Positions 8,455 to 18,300 of a stretch of 64,000 bases of DNA are shown here, one piece after another. Position 1 is the stretch's first letter, and every line of letters begins with the position of its first letter. Below the pieces are notes generated by a model, which worked only from the letters and a program-made list of their open reading frames with translations, made no database searches and was not told the DNA's origin. The translations under genes were made by a program, and so were the position numbers. This DNA comes from DATBGZ01 sp963803115 (GTDB taxonomy: Bacteria > Actinomycetota > Actinomycetes > Mycobacteriales > Micromonosporaceae): contig CAWDLN010000013.1 in NCBI GenBank assembly GCA_963803115.1, positions 1-64,000 on the forward strand, read 5' to 3'.

Positions 8455-10550
8455 AGTCCGCGAACCTGAATGCAGGCCTTCAGACACGGGCTCCATCTAT
8501 GGTGAGGGATCTCCATGAGTGGCTGATCCGCAATACCTTCCCGGCCGGCGTGGAGGGAGTGGCTCAATATGCCGGGCCGGAGGACTACCACCCCGGCGTG
8601 AAGGCGTACCTGAAGGCGAAAGGGTGGTGGCTGACCCCGGAGGACAGGCCCAAACCTGGTCCCGGAAGTCGACTCGTACAGGTAGTGATAGCCCTCCGCC
8701 GCGAAGCAGCCGCCCATGACCGGCCCCGGGACGAATCCGACGGCTCACCCGCCGGTTCCGACAACGGCCGGTCAACCAGGGGTGGTGACCCTCCACCGCT
8801 GGCGCGTCCCGGTCGCGGTTTGAAACGACCCGGCCCCGGCTTGGCCGGCCGGCCGGCCAAGCGAGTCCGGATCGTGGTCCCGGCAATCACCGGGGATCGT
8901 GGTGAGTCCGCAGTGCTGCCCGAGTCGACGCGCTGGCTCGATGTCGTGTTGGCGGGTCTGGGCGATCAGGCCGGCGGCCGGCAACCGGAGGTGGTGCACA
9001 CCCAGTGGCGGCTCACCAACCGCTGGCCGGTGAGGGAGTTCGGTGCGGTCGGGGAGGCCGGGCGTGTGTACGAGATCCAGCTTCGCCACGGTGGCACCGA
9101 CCACACCGTGCTGGGGCTGGTCGTGCCGATGAGGGGCCAGGCCGGACCGTCACGGCTGGCAGCGGTGATCATCGACGGCGAAGTTCATGAGCCCAGCCGC
9201 GCCGACCTCGTCGAGCTGGCTGGCGACAACGCTGGCTATCCCTTCGCTGGCCTACGGTCATTGCCTGATGCGGATCAAGAACTGCTGCGTTGGCTTGAAT
9301 CCAACGCCGACCTTCGAGGTTCCGACCCTGATGAGACGTCTAGGGTGATCAGCAGACTCATCTTCTTCGGAATGTGGCTGAAACAGAAGCGCCCCGACGC
9401 GGGGGGGGTTGGCGGGGCTGCGCAAGCGACGCGCAGACACGGTAGATCAGGAAGCGACGGAGTACCGCGCCGACGACACATGGGTGTACAGGAAACGCCC
9501 GATCAGGAGCGCCGCCGGCCCGCGAACAGAATATCTCAACACGACGATATCGCAGTCCCGCTCACATGTGGACCACGACCTGCGGGCCTTGCGGGCGGGG
9601 CATGCCACACCAGGTCGGCTCGTCTCCCCAAGCGATCGGCAGGCCATTGATGTACTGAATACCCTCAGCAAGGGTAACAAGCTGAGGAGAACCAAACTTG
9701 AGTTCGTAGAGCTTGGTGCGTGGGCGGCCGAAGCGCCGTGGGAGCGGCCAGGTGTGGCCGTATACGTCCGGCGGCACGGGCAGCTCAGAGATCACCCCGA
9801 TCTGCAGAAGTACCTGGACGCGAAGGGGTTGCGCACCAAGGGAAGGCTTACCCAGAAGGGCTCGTATTTGACGTCGGGGCTTACCGACGTGCGGGACCAT
9901 CTGGCGTCCGATCGGCAAGACCAGGACATCGCAATGCCCGACCCGCAGCCGGCCGACCCGCCGGCCGCTGCGGTTGCCCCGATCATGGGATCGGAGGCCG
10001 ATCCTCGGGGCGTTGGTGAGGCCGCGGTGCTGGACGAGTCGACGGGCTGGCTCAGTAGCGCGCCGGCGCGTGTGGGCGACCTGGCCGCCGACCTGCAGCA
10101 GCGGTTGTCGAATTCTCAGTGGCAGCGTGCCGATCTTTCGCCGGTGACGGAGTTTGGTGCGGTTGGCGAGGGCGGGACCGTGTACTCGATCCAGGTCAGC
10201 CGCGAGGGCGCCGAACACACCGTCTTAGCGTTATCGGTGCCGATGATGGGGCTACCCGGACCGTCACGGTTGGCGGCGGTGAGGTTCGAGGGTGAGGTGT
10301 ATGAGCCCGAACGCGCCGACCTCGAAGAGCTCGCGGACGACTTCTCCCCCGACAGTTTCGCCGGTCTTGACGTGCTGCCTGACGCGGATCTGGAACTCGT
10401 GCGCTGGTTCGAGGCGAACGCCTACCTGCGAGGTTCCAAACCCACTGAAACGGCCACGGTGATCAGGAGGCTCATCTTCTTTGGGTTGTGGCTGGACCGG
10501 AAGCGTCCGCTTGCGGGGGGGCTGGCGGGGTTGCGAAAGCGCCGCACGGA
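7456..10550 (+). repeat. Three tandem ~160-residue spacer modules with interleaved helical repeats
   Basis: Three related units begin near 7456, 8920 and 10030. Each opens with a D/E-S-T-x-W-L motif and passes through EFG-x-VG-x-x-G-x-VY-x-IQ, HTVLxL and P-S-RLAAV. Each ends near LRGS followed by a basic WL-x-x-x-RP helix. Between and after them lie shorter helical repeats (HD-L-ALRAGH; AYL-AKG-L) at about 8060, 8440, 9560 and 10660-11240, matching the sequence at the window start. Divergence between units shows old duplication. Function is unknown; they probably act as spacers or stalks. Confidence 0.7.
8283..9650 (+). CDS. Giant modular effector protein, segment 3 (spacer modules)
   Basis: The ATG at 8283 lies in antiphase to segment 2, so the first ~22 codons are spurious. 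From about 8349 the translation continues the helical repeat begun in segment 2 and then enters spacer module copy 2 (8920-9395). A pronounced Arg/Pro-rich, disordered-looking linker lies at about 8700-8890. Homology to the third module switches to the next frame inside a run of eight G at about 9393-9400. The residues from there to the TGA at 9650 do not resemble anything. This segment is best read as the middle of one continuous protein, not as an independent gene. Confidence 0.5.
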   Translation: MDRGGQGPSRCARLLGGERLATPTDAIKKNGRGTTAAVTALLRRPASRPVQRAIERLKSANLNAGLQTRAPSMVRDLHEWLIRNTFPAGVEGVAQYAGPEDYHPGVKAYLKAKGWWLTPEDRPKPGPGSRLVQVVIALRREAAAHDRPRDESDGSPAGSDNGRSTRGGDPPPLARPGRGLKRPGPGLAGRPAKRVRIVVPAITGDRGESAVLPESTRWLDVVLAGLGDQAGGRQPEVVHTQWRLTNRWPVREFGAVGEAGRVYEIQLRHGGTDHTVLGLVVPMRGQAGPSRLAAVIIDGEVHEPSRADLVELAGDNAGYPFAGLRSLPDADQELLRWLESNADLRGSDPDETSRVISRLIFFGMWLKQKRPDAGGVGGAAQATRRHGRSGSDGVPRRRHMGVQETPDQERRRPANRISQHDDIAVPLTCGPRPAGLAGGACHTRSARLPKRSAGH

Positions 10551-13500
10551 AGACACACCCGACCAGGAGGCGGCCGACTACCGCGTCGACCCCGACCCGG
10601 TTTCCAAGGGACCCGCACAACGGACCTCCGTCGCGGGGTCGCCGGACCGGGAGAGCGTCGATCATGACCTGTGGGCCTTGCGGGCCGGGCATTCCATGCC
10701 GGGCCGACTCATCTCCCCAGGCGATCGGCAGGCTATTGATGCTTTGAACAAGCTCGGACTCAGCAAAAGGAAGAAAATGACATACACGAGCGCGCTCGAG
10801 GAGGCTATTGAGTGGTCACGGTCATCCGACGCCGAAGGGTGGCCGGGTGTGGCCGGGTTGGTCCAGGAGCCCGGGCCGTTCAAAACCAACCCGCGATTGC
10901 TGGCGTACTTCGACGCGAAGGGGTATCGGACCGACGACGGCGAGTTCACCAACAGGGCCAACACCACGATTACGGCCTTTTCGTTGGCGCGGAAGGGTCT
11001 TAACGTTGCGGATCCGGCGGAGCAGGCCATCGCAATGTTGGACTCCCTTACCAAGCTATCTAAGGTTTCGCTGAAGCAGTATAAAGGCAGGCTCAGGCGC
11101 ATCAATGCCAAACTGATTCGCATTGGCCACCCGGGCCTGATGGCACTGGCTCGCGAGACTAGGCCGGTCAGGAAGAACAAGCCGCTGATGACGCTTCTGA
11201 AGGCTCATGGGCTGTTGAGCCTAGACTTGACCGTACCGGCGATCGAGGCACTGCGGGAGGCGTACGCCGAGGTGACGCAGCACTCGGCGGAGGCGTCCAA
11301 TGAAGCCCACCAGGTGGATGCGGGGGACGTGTCGGGCCCGGATGCCAGCGACGGGGAGCAGGGGTCGGATGCGGTGCTGTCTGGTGAGGACGGGGGTCGG
11401 GTTGGTAGCCCGGCTGGGTATCGGCCGGTTTTCATGCCGTCGGTTTTGCAGTTGGACACGTTGGTCAGGCGTGGGCAGTTGCCGGTGCCGATGCGGGCGT
11501 CGGGTGACTGCCTGTTCGAGTCGATGACCTACATGTTTGCTGGGGAGATCGCGGCGGCGATCAACGTGTTCGTGGACGATGCCACCGTTTCCCAACGTTA
11601 CAGGGCTGGCTTGTCTCGGGTGACCGCGGCGGAGTTGGCCGGTGGCCGGGCAGGCATAGGCCTGGTTCGCCGGGCGCTGTCGCAGATGTTCCTTCACGAC
11701 TACTACCACAACGCTGGCGAGTACGACATTTTGTGGACGCGGGATGTCGACGGGGACGAGGTGGGGCATCGGGATCCGGACCCTGACGGTTTCGCCGCGG
11801 CGATTGCCGCCATCGGTGAGTGGGATACCGAGTACGGCGACCGGTTCTTGGAGGTCGCCATCCGGGTGTTCGGAATCAGTCCGTATGTCATCAGCGGCGA
11901 TGGCAGCGCGCCTGAGGTCCCGCCGAACCGGCGGGCGCGGGATCTGGTCTATATCGAGCGGGAACGGATGCCCGGACGGGCGCCGCGGGCGAGGGGTGTG
12001 CACTATCTGGCGACGCGGGAGTGGGCGTTGGCGGCGACGCTGATCACGCCTGACAGTGGGGTGGACGTTGCGGGGGTGGTGCTGGGCGGGATTGGGGACG
12101 TGCTGGCCACGTTGGATGTTCAGATCGGGCAGGCGCCGCAGGGCCGGCGCGACGGGTTGGTGGTGTTGCGGGAGCGGCTTGATGAGCTGATCAGGTTCGC
12201 CCGCCACGACCAGTTCGCCGGTGATGACACCACGGCGGCGGAGGTGCTGGTCGCGGCGGCGGCGGCCGACCCGGCCGGCGCGGCGCGGTTCCGGTTGAAG
12301 GTGGCCGCGGTGGAGTTGGCGTGGTCGGAGCTGATGGCGGCGATCAACGAGCAGTCACCTGTGGTGGACCGGTCGGATGAGGTGATGGACGCTACCGGGG
12401 ACGGAGCCGACGGTTTCCGCACCGACGAAGCCGTGTCGACCGGCTCGGCCGATTCGCCGGACGCCGGGTCGATGGTTGTGGATGAGTTTTTGCCTGGCGG
12501 TGGTTCTGGTGCCGGCGGGGGTGCGGCTGGTCTGGTGGGGTTGGGGGTTGGGTTGGATGGCGTGTCGCCGGGTGTGGTGCGCCGTGAGCACATGTGGTGG
12601 CATCCGTCGGGTGCCTATCAGCTGGGTGGTGCTTTTGATGTTCGTCGTTGGGTTGGGGATGGGGTGGTGGAGTTGAGCATCCGGGTTCGGCTGGTGGCGG
12701 ATGGTGTGCGGCCGGAGGCGTTGGCGTTGATGAAGGGTAGGGCGTTGGGTGGGGTGCAGCGGTTGGTCAACGAGCCGGGTCATGTGTTCCCGGCGGGGGA
12801 TCCGATGAGCATGGTTGGTGGGTATCGGCTGCGGGTGCGGCTGGACTTTGTTGAGGGCGATGATGACGGGTCGGCTCATTTGACGGTGCGGGTGGTGAAT
12901 GAGGGGTCGCCGGTGAGGCATCATCAGATCCCGGTCGATGCCTCGCCGACGCAGTTGGTGCATGAACTGTTCGGGCACACGGTGGGGCTGCGGGATGAGA
13001 CGTTCGCCGGGTATGCGGACACGGGTGGGCCGATCAGGTTCAATGCGGACAACGTGGGCAGTTTGATGGGTGACTTCACCCGGCCGGCGCCGGTGGATGA
13101 TGGTGGGCGGAGTCTGGTCCAGGGTGGGTTGCGGTCGCGTCACCTGGCGTTGATCGCCCGACTGATCGGCGACCCGGACGAGCCCGGCCCGAAGCCGCGG
13201 CGGGTCACGGTCGACCCAAGCCACGACCCGCATGCGGTCACCGGCGGTCGGGGTTGGACTGCGGGTGGTTGGTTTGATCGGGTTGGGTCGTCGTCGGCGC
13301 CGATGTTGGGGGGGGTGGTGGAGGAGGAGGTGGAGGTGGAGGAGGTGGAGGTGGAGGGGGCGGAGGTGGAGGGGGCGGAGGTGGAGGGGGGTGTGGTGGA
13401 TGCGATTTTGGCGGATCGGTCCGGGTTGCCGGCGTTGTTGTCGGTGCGGGTTTCGATGTGGGCGGGGGCGGTGGCGTTGGCGGAGGGGGTGCCGTCGCGG

Positions 13501-15399
13501 GGTGAGCGTGATGGGTTGGCTGCGGGTTCGTCGTATGTGTATTCGGTGCAGTTTGCGGAGGAGGTGTGGCGGGATCCGTCGGTGTGGGATGCGTTTGTGG
13601 GTCAGGTGGATGAGTTGTTGGCGGCGGAGCGGGCTCGGGTGGTGTTGGCGTCGTCGCGGATTGATTTGCGGCATGAGGCGATGCGTGGGCGGGTTTCGGC
13701 TGCGGCGCTGGGGGTGGATCGGGTGTTGGTTGATGATATTGCGGATCGGGCGGGGTTGGCGGTGGCGTTGGTGGGTATTCGCGAACGGTTGTTGACGGCG
13801 GCGGGGCAGACGGCGAGTGTGCCGCCGGGTTTGGCGGGTTTGCGGGATGCTTTGCGGGGGTTGCGCGATGCGGCCTTGGCGGCGGCGGCGGGTGTGTCGG
13901 ACCCGGCGGCGGCGCGGGCGGCGTTTGTGTCGGTGATGACGAATGGTTTGCCGGGGGTGCTGCCGGCGCAGCAGTTGAGTGTGTTGGTGACGTCGATCCA
14001 GTTGGTGGGTGTTGCTCGGGGGTTGACGTCGGGCCGGTTGCGGGCGGCCGGGTTGGCGGGGGATGAGGCGGTCGCCGATATTGAAGAGCGGGAGGTGGAG
14101 CGGGCCCGGCGGGCGGCGGAGGCACTTGCTGGCGTGGGTGGGGCGGGGCTGGTGTCGTCGTGGGAGGCGGCGGTGGGTTCGGCTGGTGGTGTGCCGTCGC
14201 GGGGGGAGCGTGATGGTCGGGTGGATGAGTTGGTTGCGGGGGTGATTGGGGATGTGGTGGCTGAGTTGGAGACGCCGGGGTGGTTGGAGCGTTTTGTTGA
14301 TGAGTTGGCCGCGTGTGAGCGGGCGTTGTTGGTGTTGGAACGTCATGATGTGCGTGGTCAGCATGAGTTGGCGCGTGATCGGGTTGCTGCGGTTGCTGCG
14401 GGGGGGTCGGGGTTGACGGGGAAGCAGCCGGCGCGGGATGGCGTGGGGGCGGTGGAGGGTGAGGTGCCGTCGCGGGCCGAGGTGGATGATGTGGCTGATC
14501 GGGCGGGGTTGGCTGAGGTGTTGGCGAGGGTGCGGGGTGATTTGGTGTCTGCGGTCGGGGCGGGGCCGCGTGGGTGGCCGGATTCGGGGCGGCCGCCGCG
14601 GGTGAAGGGTTATCGGCGGGGGTTGCGGGAGTTGCGCGGGCGGGCTGTCCGGGCGGCGAGGCAGGCATCGGATCCGGTGGCGGCTGAGGCCGCCTTCCGG
14701 CTGGCGGTGGTTGGGGGGTTGGCGGCGGTGTTGCCGGTTGATCGTCTTCGCCGGTTGATGGAGGCGCGGATGTTGGCCGAGGTCGCGGGTCGGGTGTTGG
14801 CGGCGCAGGCGACGCCTCATTGGGGTGGCCGGTATCCGCGGGGGAAGGCTCGGCCGGGGTGGGCGATGCTTCGCCGTGCGACGCTGCGGTGGCTGCGGTG
14901 GCGTCCGGTCTCGGCGGATGGGCGGGTTCGGCCGGCGCCGCCGCGGGGGGTGTTGGAGGGGGCGACCGCGTTGTTGGGGGTGCGGGGTCAGGCCGATGCC
15001 GGGTTGCGGGTGGGTCAGGTTTTGGCGGTGTGGCGGGAGCTTGGCCGTGATCTGAATGTTGACCGGGATGGTCCGCGTTTGGTCGCGCTTGATCAGTTGC
15101 TGGGGTTGGCTCGGGAACGGTCTGGTGGTCTGGCCGTGGATGACGTTTCAGCGCGGCCGTTTGCGAAGTCGGATCTGTTGGGGTTGGTGCGTGGGTTGTT
15201 CGACCCGGGCGCGGCGGAGGTCAGGACGGTTGAGGTCGACCAGTTGATCGCGGGCGTGTTGGCGAAGGAGGGTTGGTCGGGGTCGTTGTATGACTGGCTG
15301 CGCCGGTATTTCGATACCCTGGCCGGTGGCAAGAGTGCGGAGGCGGCTGCGTTGCGGCGTCAGCTGAGGGCAGGCGTGGCAGGCGCCGCCGGTGCCTGA
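9409..15399 (+). CDS. Giant modular effector protein, segment 4 (OTU 2, HELFGH domain, helical repeats)
   Basis: Coding continues segment 3 from about 9400; the ATG at 9409 has no visible ribosome-binding site. Order: helical repeat, spacer module copy 3 (10030-10550), two helical repeats, OTU copy 2 (11425-12040), a helical post-OTU region matching that of segment 2, and the first copy of the duplicated HELFGH domain (12463-13249). Then come an acidic Glu-Val repeat (13315-13395) and two helix-rich repeats, each marked by a VPSRGERDG motif (about 13490-14200 and 14190-14780). The stop at 15397 overlaps the GTG at 15392 by 8 nt. This allows either translational coupling to a separate gene or another frameshift. 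Confidence 0.65.
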   Translation: MAGLRKRRADTVDQEATEYRADDTWVYRKRPIRSAAGPRTEYLNTTISQSRSHVDHDLRALRAGHATPGRLVSPSDRQAIDVLNTLSKGNKLRRTKLEFVELGAWAAEAPWERPGVAVYVRRHGQLRDHPDLQKYLDAKGLRTKGRLTQKGSYLTSGLTDVRDHLASDRQDQDIAMPDPQPADPPAAAVAPIMGSEADPRGVGEAAVLDESTGWLSSAPARVGDLAADLQQRLSNSQWQRADLSPVTEFGAVGEGGTVYSIQVSREGAEHTVLALSVPMMGLPGPSRLAAVRFEGEVYEPERADLEELADDFSPDSFAGLDVLPDADLELVRWFEANAYLRGSKPTETATVIRRLIFFGLWLDRKRPLAGGLAGLRKRRTEDTPDQEAADYRVDPDPVSKGPAQRTSVAGSPDRESVDHDLWALRAGHSMPGRLISPGDRQAIDALNKLGLSKRKKMTYTSALEEAIEWSRSSDAEGWPGVAGLVQEPGPFKTNPRLLAYFDAKGYRTDDGEFTNRANTTITAFSLARKGLNVADPAEQAIAMLDSLTKLSKVSLKQYKGRLRRINAKLIRIGHPGLMALARETRPVRKNKPLMTLLKAHGLLSLDLTVPAIEALREAYAEVTQHSAEASNEAHQVDAGDVSGPDASDGEQGSDAVLSGEDGGRVGSPAGYRPVFMPSVLQLDTLVRRGQLPVPMRASGDCLFESMTYMFAGEIAAAINVFVDDATVSQRYRAGLSRVTAAELAGGRAGIGLVRRALSQMFLHDYYHNAGEYDILWTRDVDGDEVGHRDPDPDGFAAAIAAIGEWDTEYGDRFLEVAIRVFGISPYVISGDGSAPEVPPNRRARDLVYIERERMPGRAPRARGVHYLATREWALAATLITPDSGVDVAGVVLGGIGDVLATLDVQIGQAPQGRRDGLVVLRERLDELIRFARHDQFAGDDTTAAEVLVAAAAADPAGAARFRLKVAAVELAWSELMAAINEQSPVVDRSDEVMDATGDGADGFRTDEAVSTGSADSPDAGSMVVDEFLPGGGSGAGGGAAGLVGLGVGLDGVSPGVVRREHMWWHPSGAYQLGGAFDVRRWVGDGVVELSIRVRLVADGVRPEALALMKGRALGGVQRLVNEPGHVFPAGDPMSMVGGYRLRVRLDFVEGDDDGSAHLTVRVVNEGSPVRHHQIPVDASPTQLVHELFGHTVGLRDETFAGYADTGGPIRFNADNVGSLMGDFTRPAPVDDGGRSLVQGGLRSRHLALIARLIGDPDEPGPKPRRVTVDPSHDPHAVTGGRGWTAGGWFDRVGSSSAPMLGGVVEEEVEVEEVEVEGAEVEGAEVEGGVVDAILADRSGLPALLSVRVSMWAGAVALAEGVPSRGERDGLAAGSSYVYSVQFAEEVWRDPSVWDAFVGQVDELLAAERARVVLASSRIDLRHEAMRGRVSAAALGVDRVLVDDIADRAGLAVALVGIRERLLTAAGQTASVPPGLAGLRDALRGLRDAALAAAAGVSDPAAARAAFVSVMTNGLPGVLPAQQLSVLVTSIQLVGVARGLTSGRLRAAGLAGDEAVADIEEREVERARRAAEALAGVGGAGLVSSWEAAVGSAGGVPSRGERDGRVDELVAGVIGDVVAELETPGWLERFVDELAACERALLVLERHDVRGQHELARDRVAAVAAGGSGLTGKQPARDGVGAVEGEVPSRAEVDDVADRAGLAEVLARVRGDLVSAVGAGPRGWPDSGRPPRVKGYRRGLRELRGRAVRAARQASDPVAAEAAFRLAVVGGLAAVLPVDRLRRLMEARMLAEVAGRVLAAQATPHWGGRYPRGKARPGWAMLRRATLRWLRWRPVSADGRVRPAPPRGVLEGATALLGVRGQADAGLRVGQVLAVWRELGRDLNVDRDGPRLVALDQLLGLARERSGGLAVDDVSARPFAKSDLLGLVRGLFDPGAAEVRTVEVDQLIAGVLAKEGWSGSLYDWLRRYFDTLAGGKSAEAAALRRQLRAGVAGAAGA
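11425..12040 (+). other. OTU-like cysteine protease domain, copy 2
   Basis: The ASGDCLFESM motif (Cys at 11509) and a terminal VHYLATREW (His near 12001) preserve both presumed catalytic residues. It is collinear with copy 1, including the FLHD-(x)5-EYxxLW-TxDVDG stretch and W-x-TxYGDR. It is about as long as copy 1 plus a short insert before the His. Confidence 0.62.
12463..13249 (+). repeat. 787-bp direct duplication, copy A (HELFGH zinc-protease-like domain)
   Basis: Nearly identical to 21281-22068, with one C insertion and one synonymous T/C difference seen by eye. It encodes a Gly-rich linker and a domain with LVHELFGHTVGLRDE, a zinc-peptidase-like signature. An HExxxH spacing replaces the common HExxH (HELFGH at 12961-12978), followed by G-L-x-D-E as in metzincin-like proteases. 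HExxxH is the known zinc motif of M49 dipeptidyl peptidase III, but the rest does not look like M49. Confidence 0.8.
13315..13395 (+). repeat. Acidic Glu-Val low-complexity repeat
   Basis: A GGAGGTGGAG-type purine/GT repeat encodes alternating E, V and G residues immediately after duplication copy A. It separates the HELFGH domain from the helical repeats. Its long G/GT runs make it prone to slippage and to assembly error. Confidence 0.75.
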
Positions 15400-18300
15400 T
15401 GCTGTGTTGTATCGGCTGATCGGTGTGCGACGTTCGTCTTACGGTCATGCGGCGCCGCGGGGGGTCGTGGCGGGTGGGTTGGCGGCGGCGTATCGGCCGA
15501 TGGTGGCTGATCTGTTGGGCCGTGACACGTGGGACGCGGCCGCGTTTGCTGATCTGGCCCGACTGGTTGGTTCGGCGGCCACGTGGCTGGCTCCCACGCG
15601 TAAGGATCTGGTGGCGGCGGTGGTGAAGGGGTGGCCGGCCCGGCCGCCGGCGGATGGCGACGTGGACGAGGACACACGTGCGTTGAGCGAAACGTTGCCG
15701 CGGTTTCATTATCTGTTGCCGGACAGCGGGCTTGTGCGTGATTTGACGGCTTGGCTGAACCGGGCGGCGATGCCCGGGTTGGACAATCGGCTCAGCGAGG
15801 CCGACGTGCAGCAGAAGCTGACGTGGGGGTTGCTCAACGTGTTGGATGAGGGTTTGCCGTTTGAGGTTGAGGGTTACACGGTGAAGCTGTTCGCGGCGGT
15901 GGCTGGTGCGCCGACGGTGGGGCTGGTGAGGGATGTCAAGATCGAGCAGCGGGTCAACGCGATCTGGCGGCAGAAAGACCGGGCCCGTGGCACCACGTCG
16001 GGGGGTTACGGGGAGTTGGGTGTGACGTTTGCCGGTGGGGTGCAGATTGCTGCGGTGATCGGGGGTACCGTGGCGGCGGCCTTGGGCCGGGTGCGGGCGC
16101 GGCTCAGGACGCATCAGACCGGGTTTGGTGATTACAAGTACACCCGTCCCGACAAACCGGCGCAGGAGATCACGGTGCCGTTGACGTGGCGGGCGCAGGT
16201 CACGGCCAAGCCGAGTCCGGCCAACGGTGAGGTTGGTCCAAGTGGGTCGACGGTGGTGTTTTGGTCAGATGTTGACGGCGCCCCGGTGCAGCGGCCGGTG
16301 TCGATGCTGGTGTTGCCGCATGAGGTTTCGCCGCCGCAGCCCGATGATCGGCAGGAGCGGCAACTGTCGCGCAACCAGGAGTTGCCGTTGAGCCGGATGC
16401 ATGTCGTGGTCGAGGGTATGGGCGGGTTGGCCGGTCTGCGGGCGCGGGTGCGTGAGGTGGTTGGGGACGGGTTGTATCTGCGGCATCAGGATGAGATCGA
16501 GTTGTTCCTCAGCCAGGACCGGGTGGGTGCGGTCCTGCACAAGGCGGCCGACGCTCATCACAGTTACGGTCCGAGCCCGATCCCCCCGATCTCCGGGCGG
16601 CGGGGGCCGGCCGGTGATGACCGGCCGGGGTGGACCGAGGTGCCCAGGATGTGGTTGGAGGGTGCCGACGGGGGCAGGCTGAACCTGGCGTTGACGGCGC
16701 GGTTGGAATCCACGGCCGCGGTTGGTGGGGCCTCGCCCAAGGATTACGCCAAGTATGACGAGATTACGGTGACCGCGCAGAAGCCGGCGGTGCGGACCGA
16801 ACGTCGCCGCCCCCGCCGTCTGCTGCTCGTTGTGCCGGTGCGGTTTATCGGCCGGATTGTGAATTTCCGGATCCGGTGGACGCATCAGCGTGCCCGGGTG
16901 AAGGCGTTTGTCACCAGTCGCTGGGATCAGTATTTCCGGTCGTTGCGGTCGATGCAGGAAAACCGGGCGATGCTGGTGCGGTTTGACTTGACGGTGCACA
17001 TCGGGTGGGGGAATCCAGCCCGCGTTCCGGTTCCGGTCACCGTGCCGGCCTGGGGGCAGGTCAGGCTGCAGACCGGCGAGTTGGCGGCGGTGGCTGATGG
17101 CAGCTTTGAAACGGCGGCGGCCAACCGGCGCACGGCCTCGCCGACGACGTGGTGGACGCCGGGGCTGGACGGGCAGGGCAACGTGGGCGCCGACAACGAT
17201 TTTGGGGTCGGCTTCGGGCGGGTGACCCGGGTGACGGGGATGGCCCAGATCTACAACCAGGTGGTGCCGCAGTTGGTTGCCGATGGTTACCTGCCTGCCG
17301 AGTCACGCAGCCCCGATGGAGATCATTGGGCGATGCTGATGCAAATGTCGGTCACCGGTGAGGAGCTGACCCGGCCTGGACGTCGCTACCAGAACTGGAG
17401 GGACCTGACCGAGTTCCTGTCGCAGGGTTCGTTCGTGCACCTCATCGATGACCTGACCGGCGCCGGCGAGGGTCAGCCCGGGGCGTCGTTGACGCTGCGT
17501 CACCCGGGCCGGTCGAATCGGCGGGTCACCCTCGGTGTGGCCGGCCGGATCACCGCCACCGTGGCCGCGGACCGCACCGATGAGAAGATGCCGATCAACG
17601 TGCTGTTCTCCACCATGGACTGGTTGCACAGCCGGCCCCGGGACCGGGAAAACGAGATACAGACCGAACTGTCGGGCAAGGCCCCGGTCCAGGTGCCCGG
17701 GGGCGCCCACGTTCCGGTGCCCCCGGTTGGCGGGTTGGGGGCGTGGAAGAAACTCAACTGGCGCAGCCGGAAACGCGATCGGGCCTACGCCTATCGGATC
17801 GGCACGACCCTGATGACCTACGCCCGGACCATCGGGAAAACGTCACGCTACCCACTTGCGGTGACCTACCGCTGGCGTTTGTACGAGGACACGACCCCCC
17901 CACCCCCACCCCCAGCCCCAGCCCCACCCGCGGCCGCGGCCGCGGCCACACCCGCAGCCCCAGCCCCAGCCGCAGCCCCAGCCGCAGCCCCAGCCGCAGC
18001 CCCACCCGCAGCCGCAGCCGCGGCCGCGTCGGCGTCGGTGGTGGCTTCCGGGCGTGGGGGTGTTCGTGAGGGTAGCGCGGTGGGTGTGGTGGAGATGTGG
18101 CAGCCGGATGTGTTGTCTTCGTTGCCGCGTGATCTGCCGGCGTTGGACACCGACGGGGAGTCTCCGGTTGCCGGGTTGACCGCGCGGGCGCCGTTGTTCG
18201 CGTCGGGGGTGTCGGGGTTGCAGCGGGAGCTGATCGAACGGGTTCAGGTCAAGACGGCGGCCAATGTTGGCCGCAAGGCTGTGCATGCGGTGGGCAGGTT

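Noticed and set aside
918..9400. Programmed ribosomal frameshifting as the explanation of the breaks
   Set aside because: No slippery heptamer plus stem-loop or pseudoknot was recognised, shifts go both +1 and -1, and one break is a plain inserted base absent from the sister copy.
13315..13395. G/GT tract as a regulatory or G-quadruplex element
   Set aside because: It lies inside a continuous frame and reads simply as a Glu-Val linker. A structural role of the DNA cannot be supported from sequence alone.
12355..14820. 821-codon minus-strand open frame and a second long Pro/Thr-rich one (13238-14668)
   Set aside because: Both are antisense shadows of the G/T-rich plus-strand coding region. 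Their Arg/His/Pro- or Pro/Ala-only composition has no fold or ribosome-binding site.
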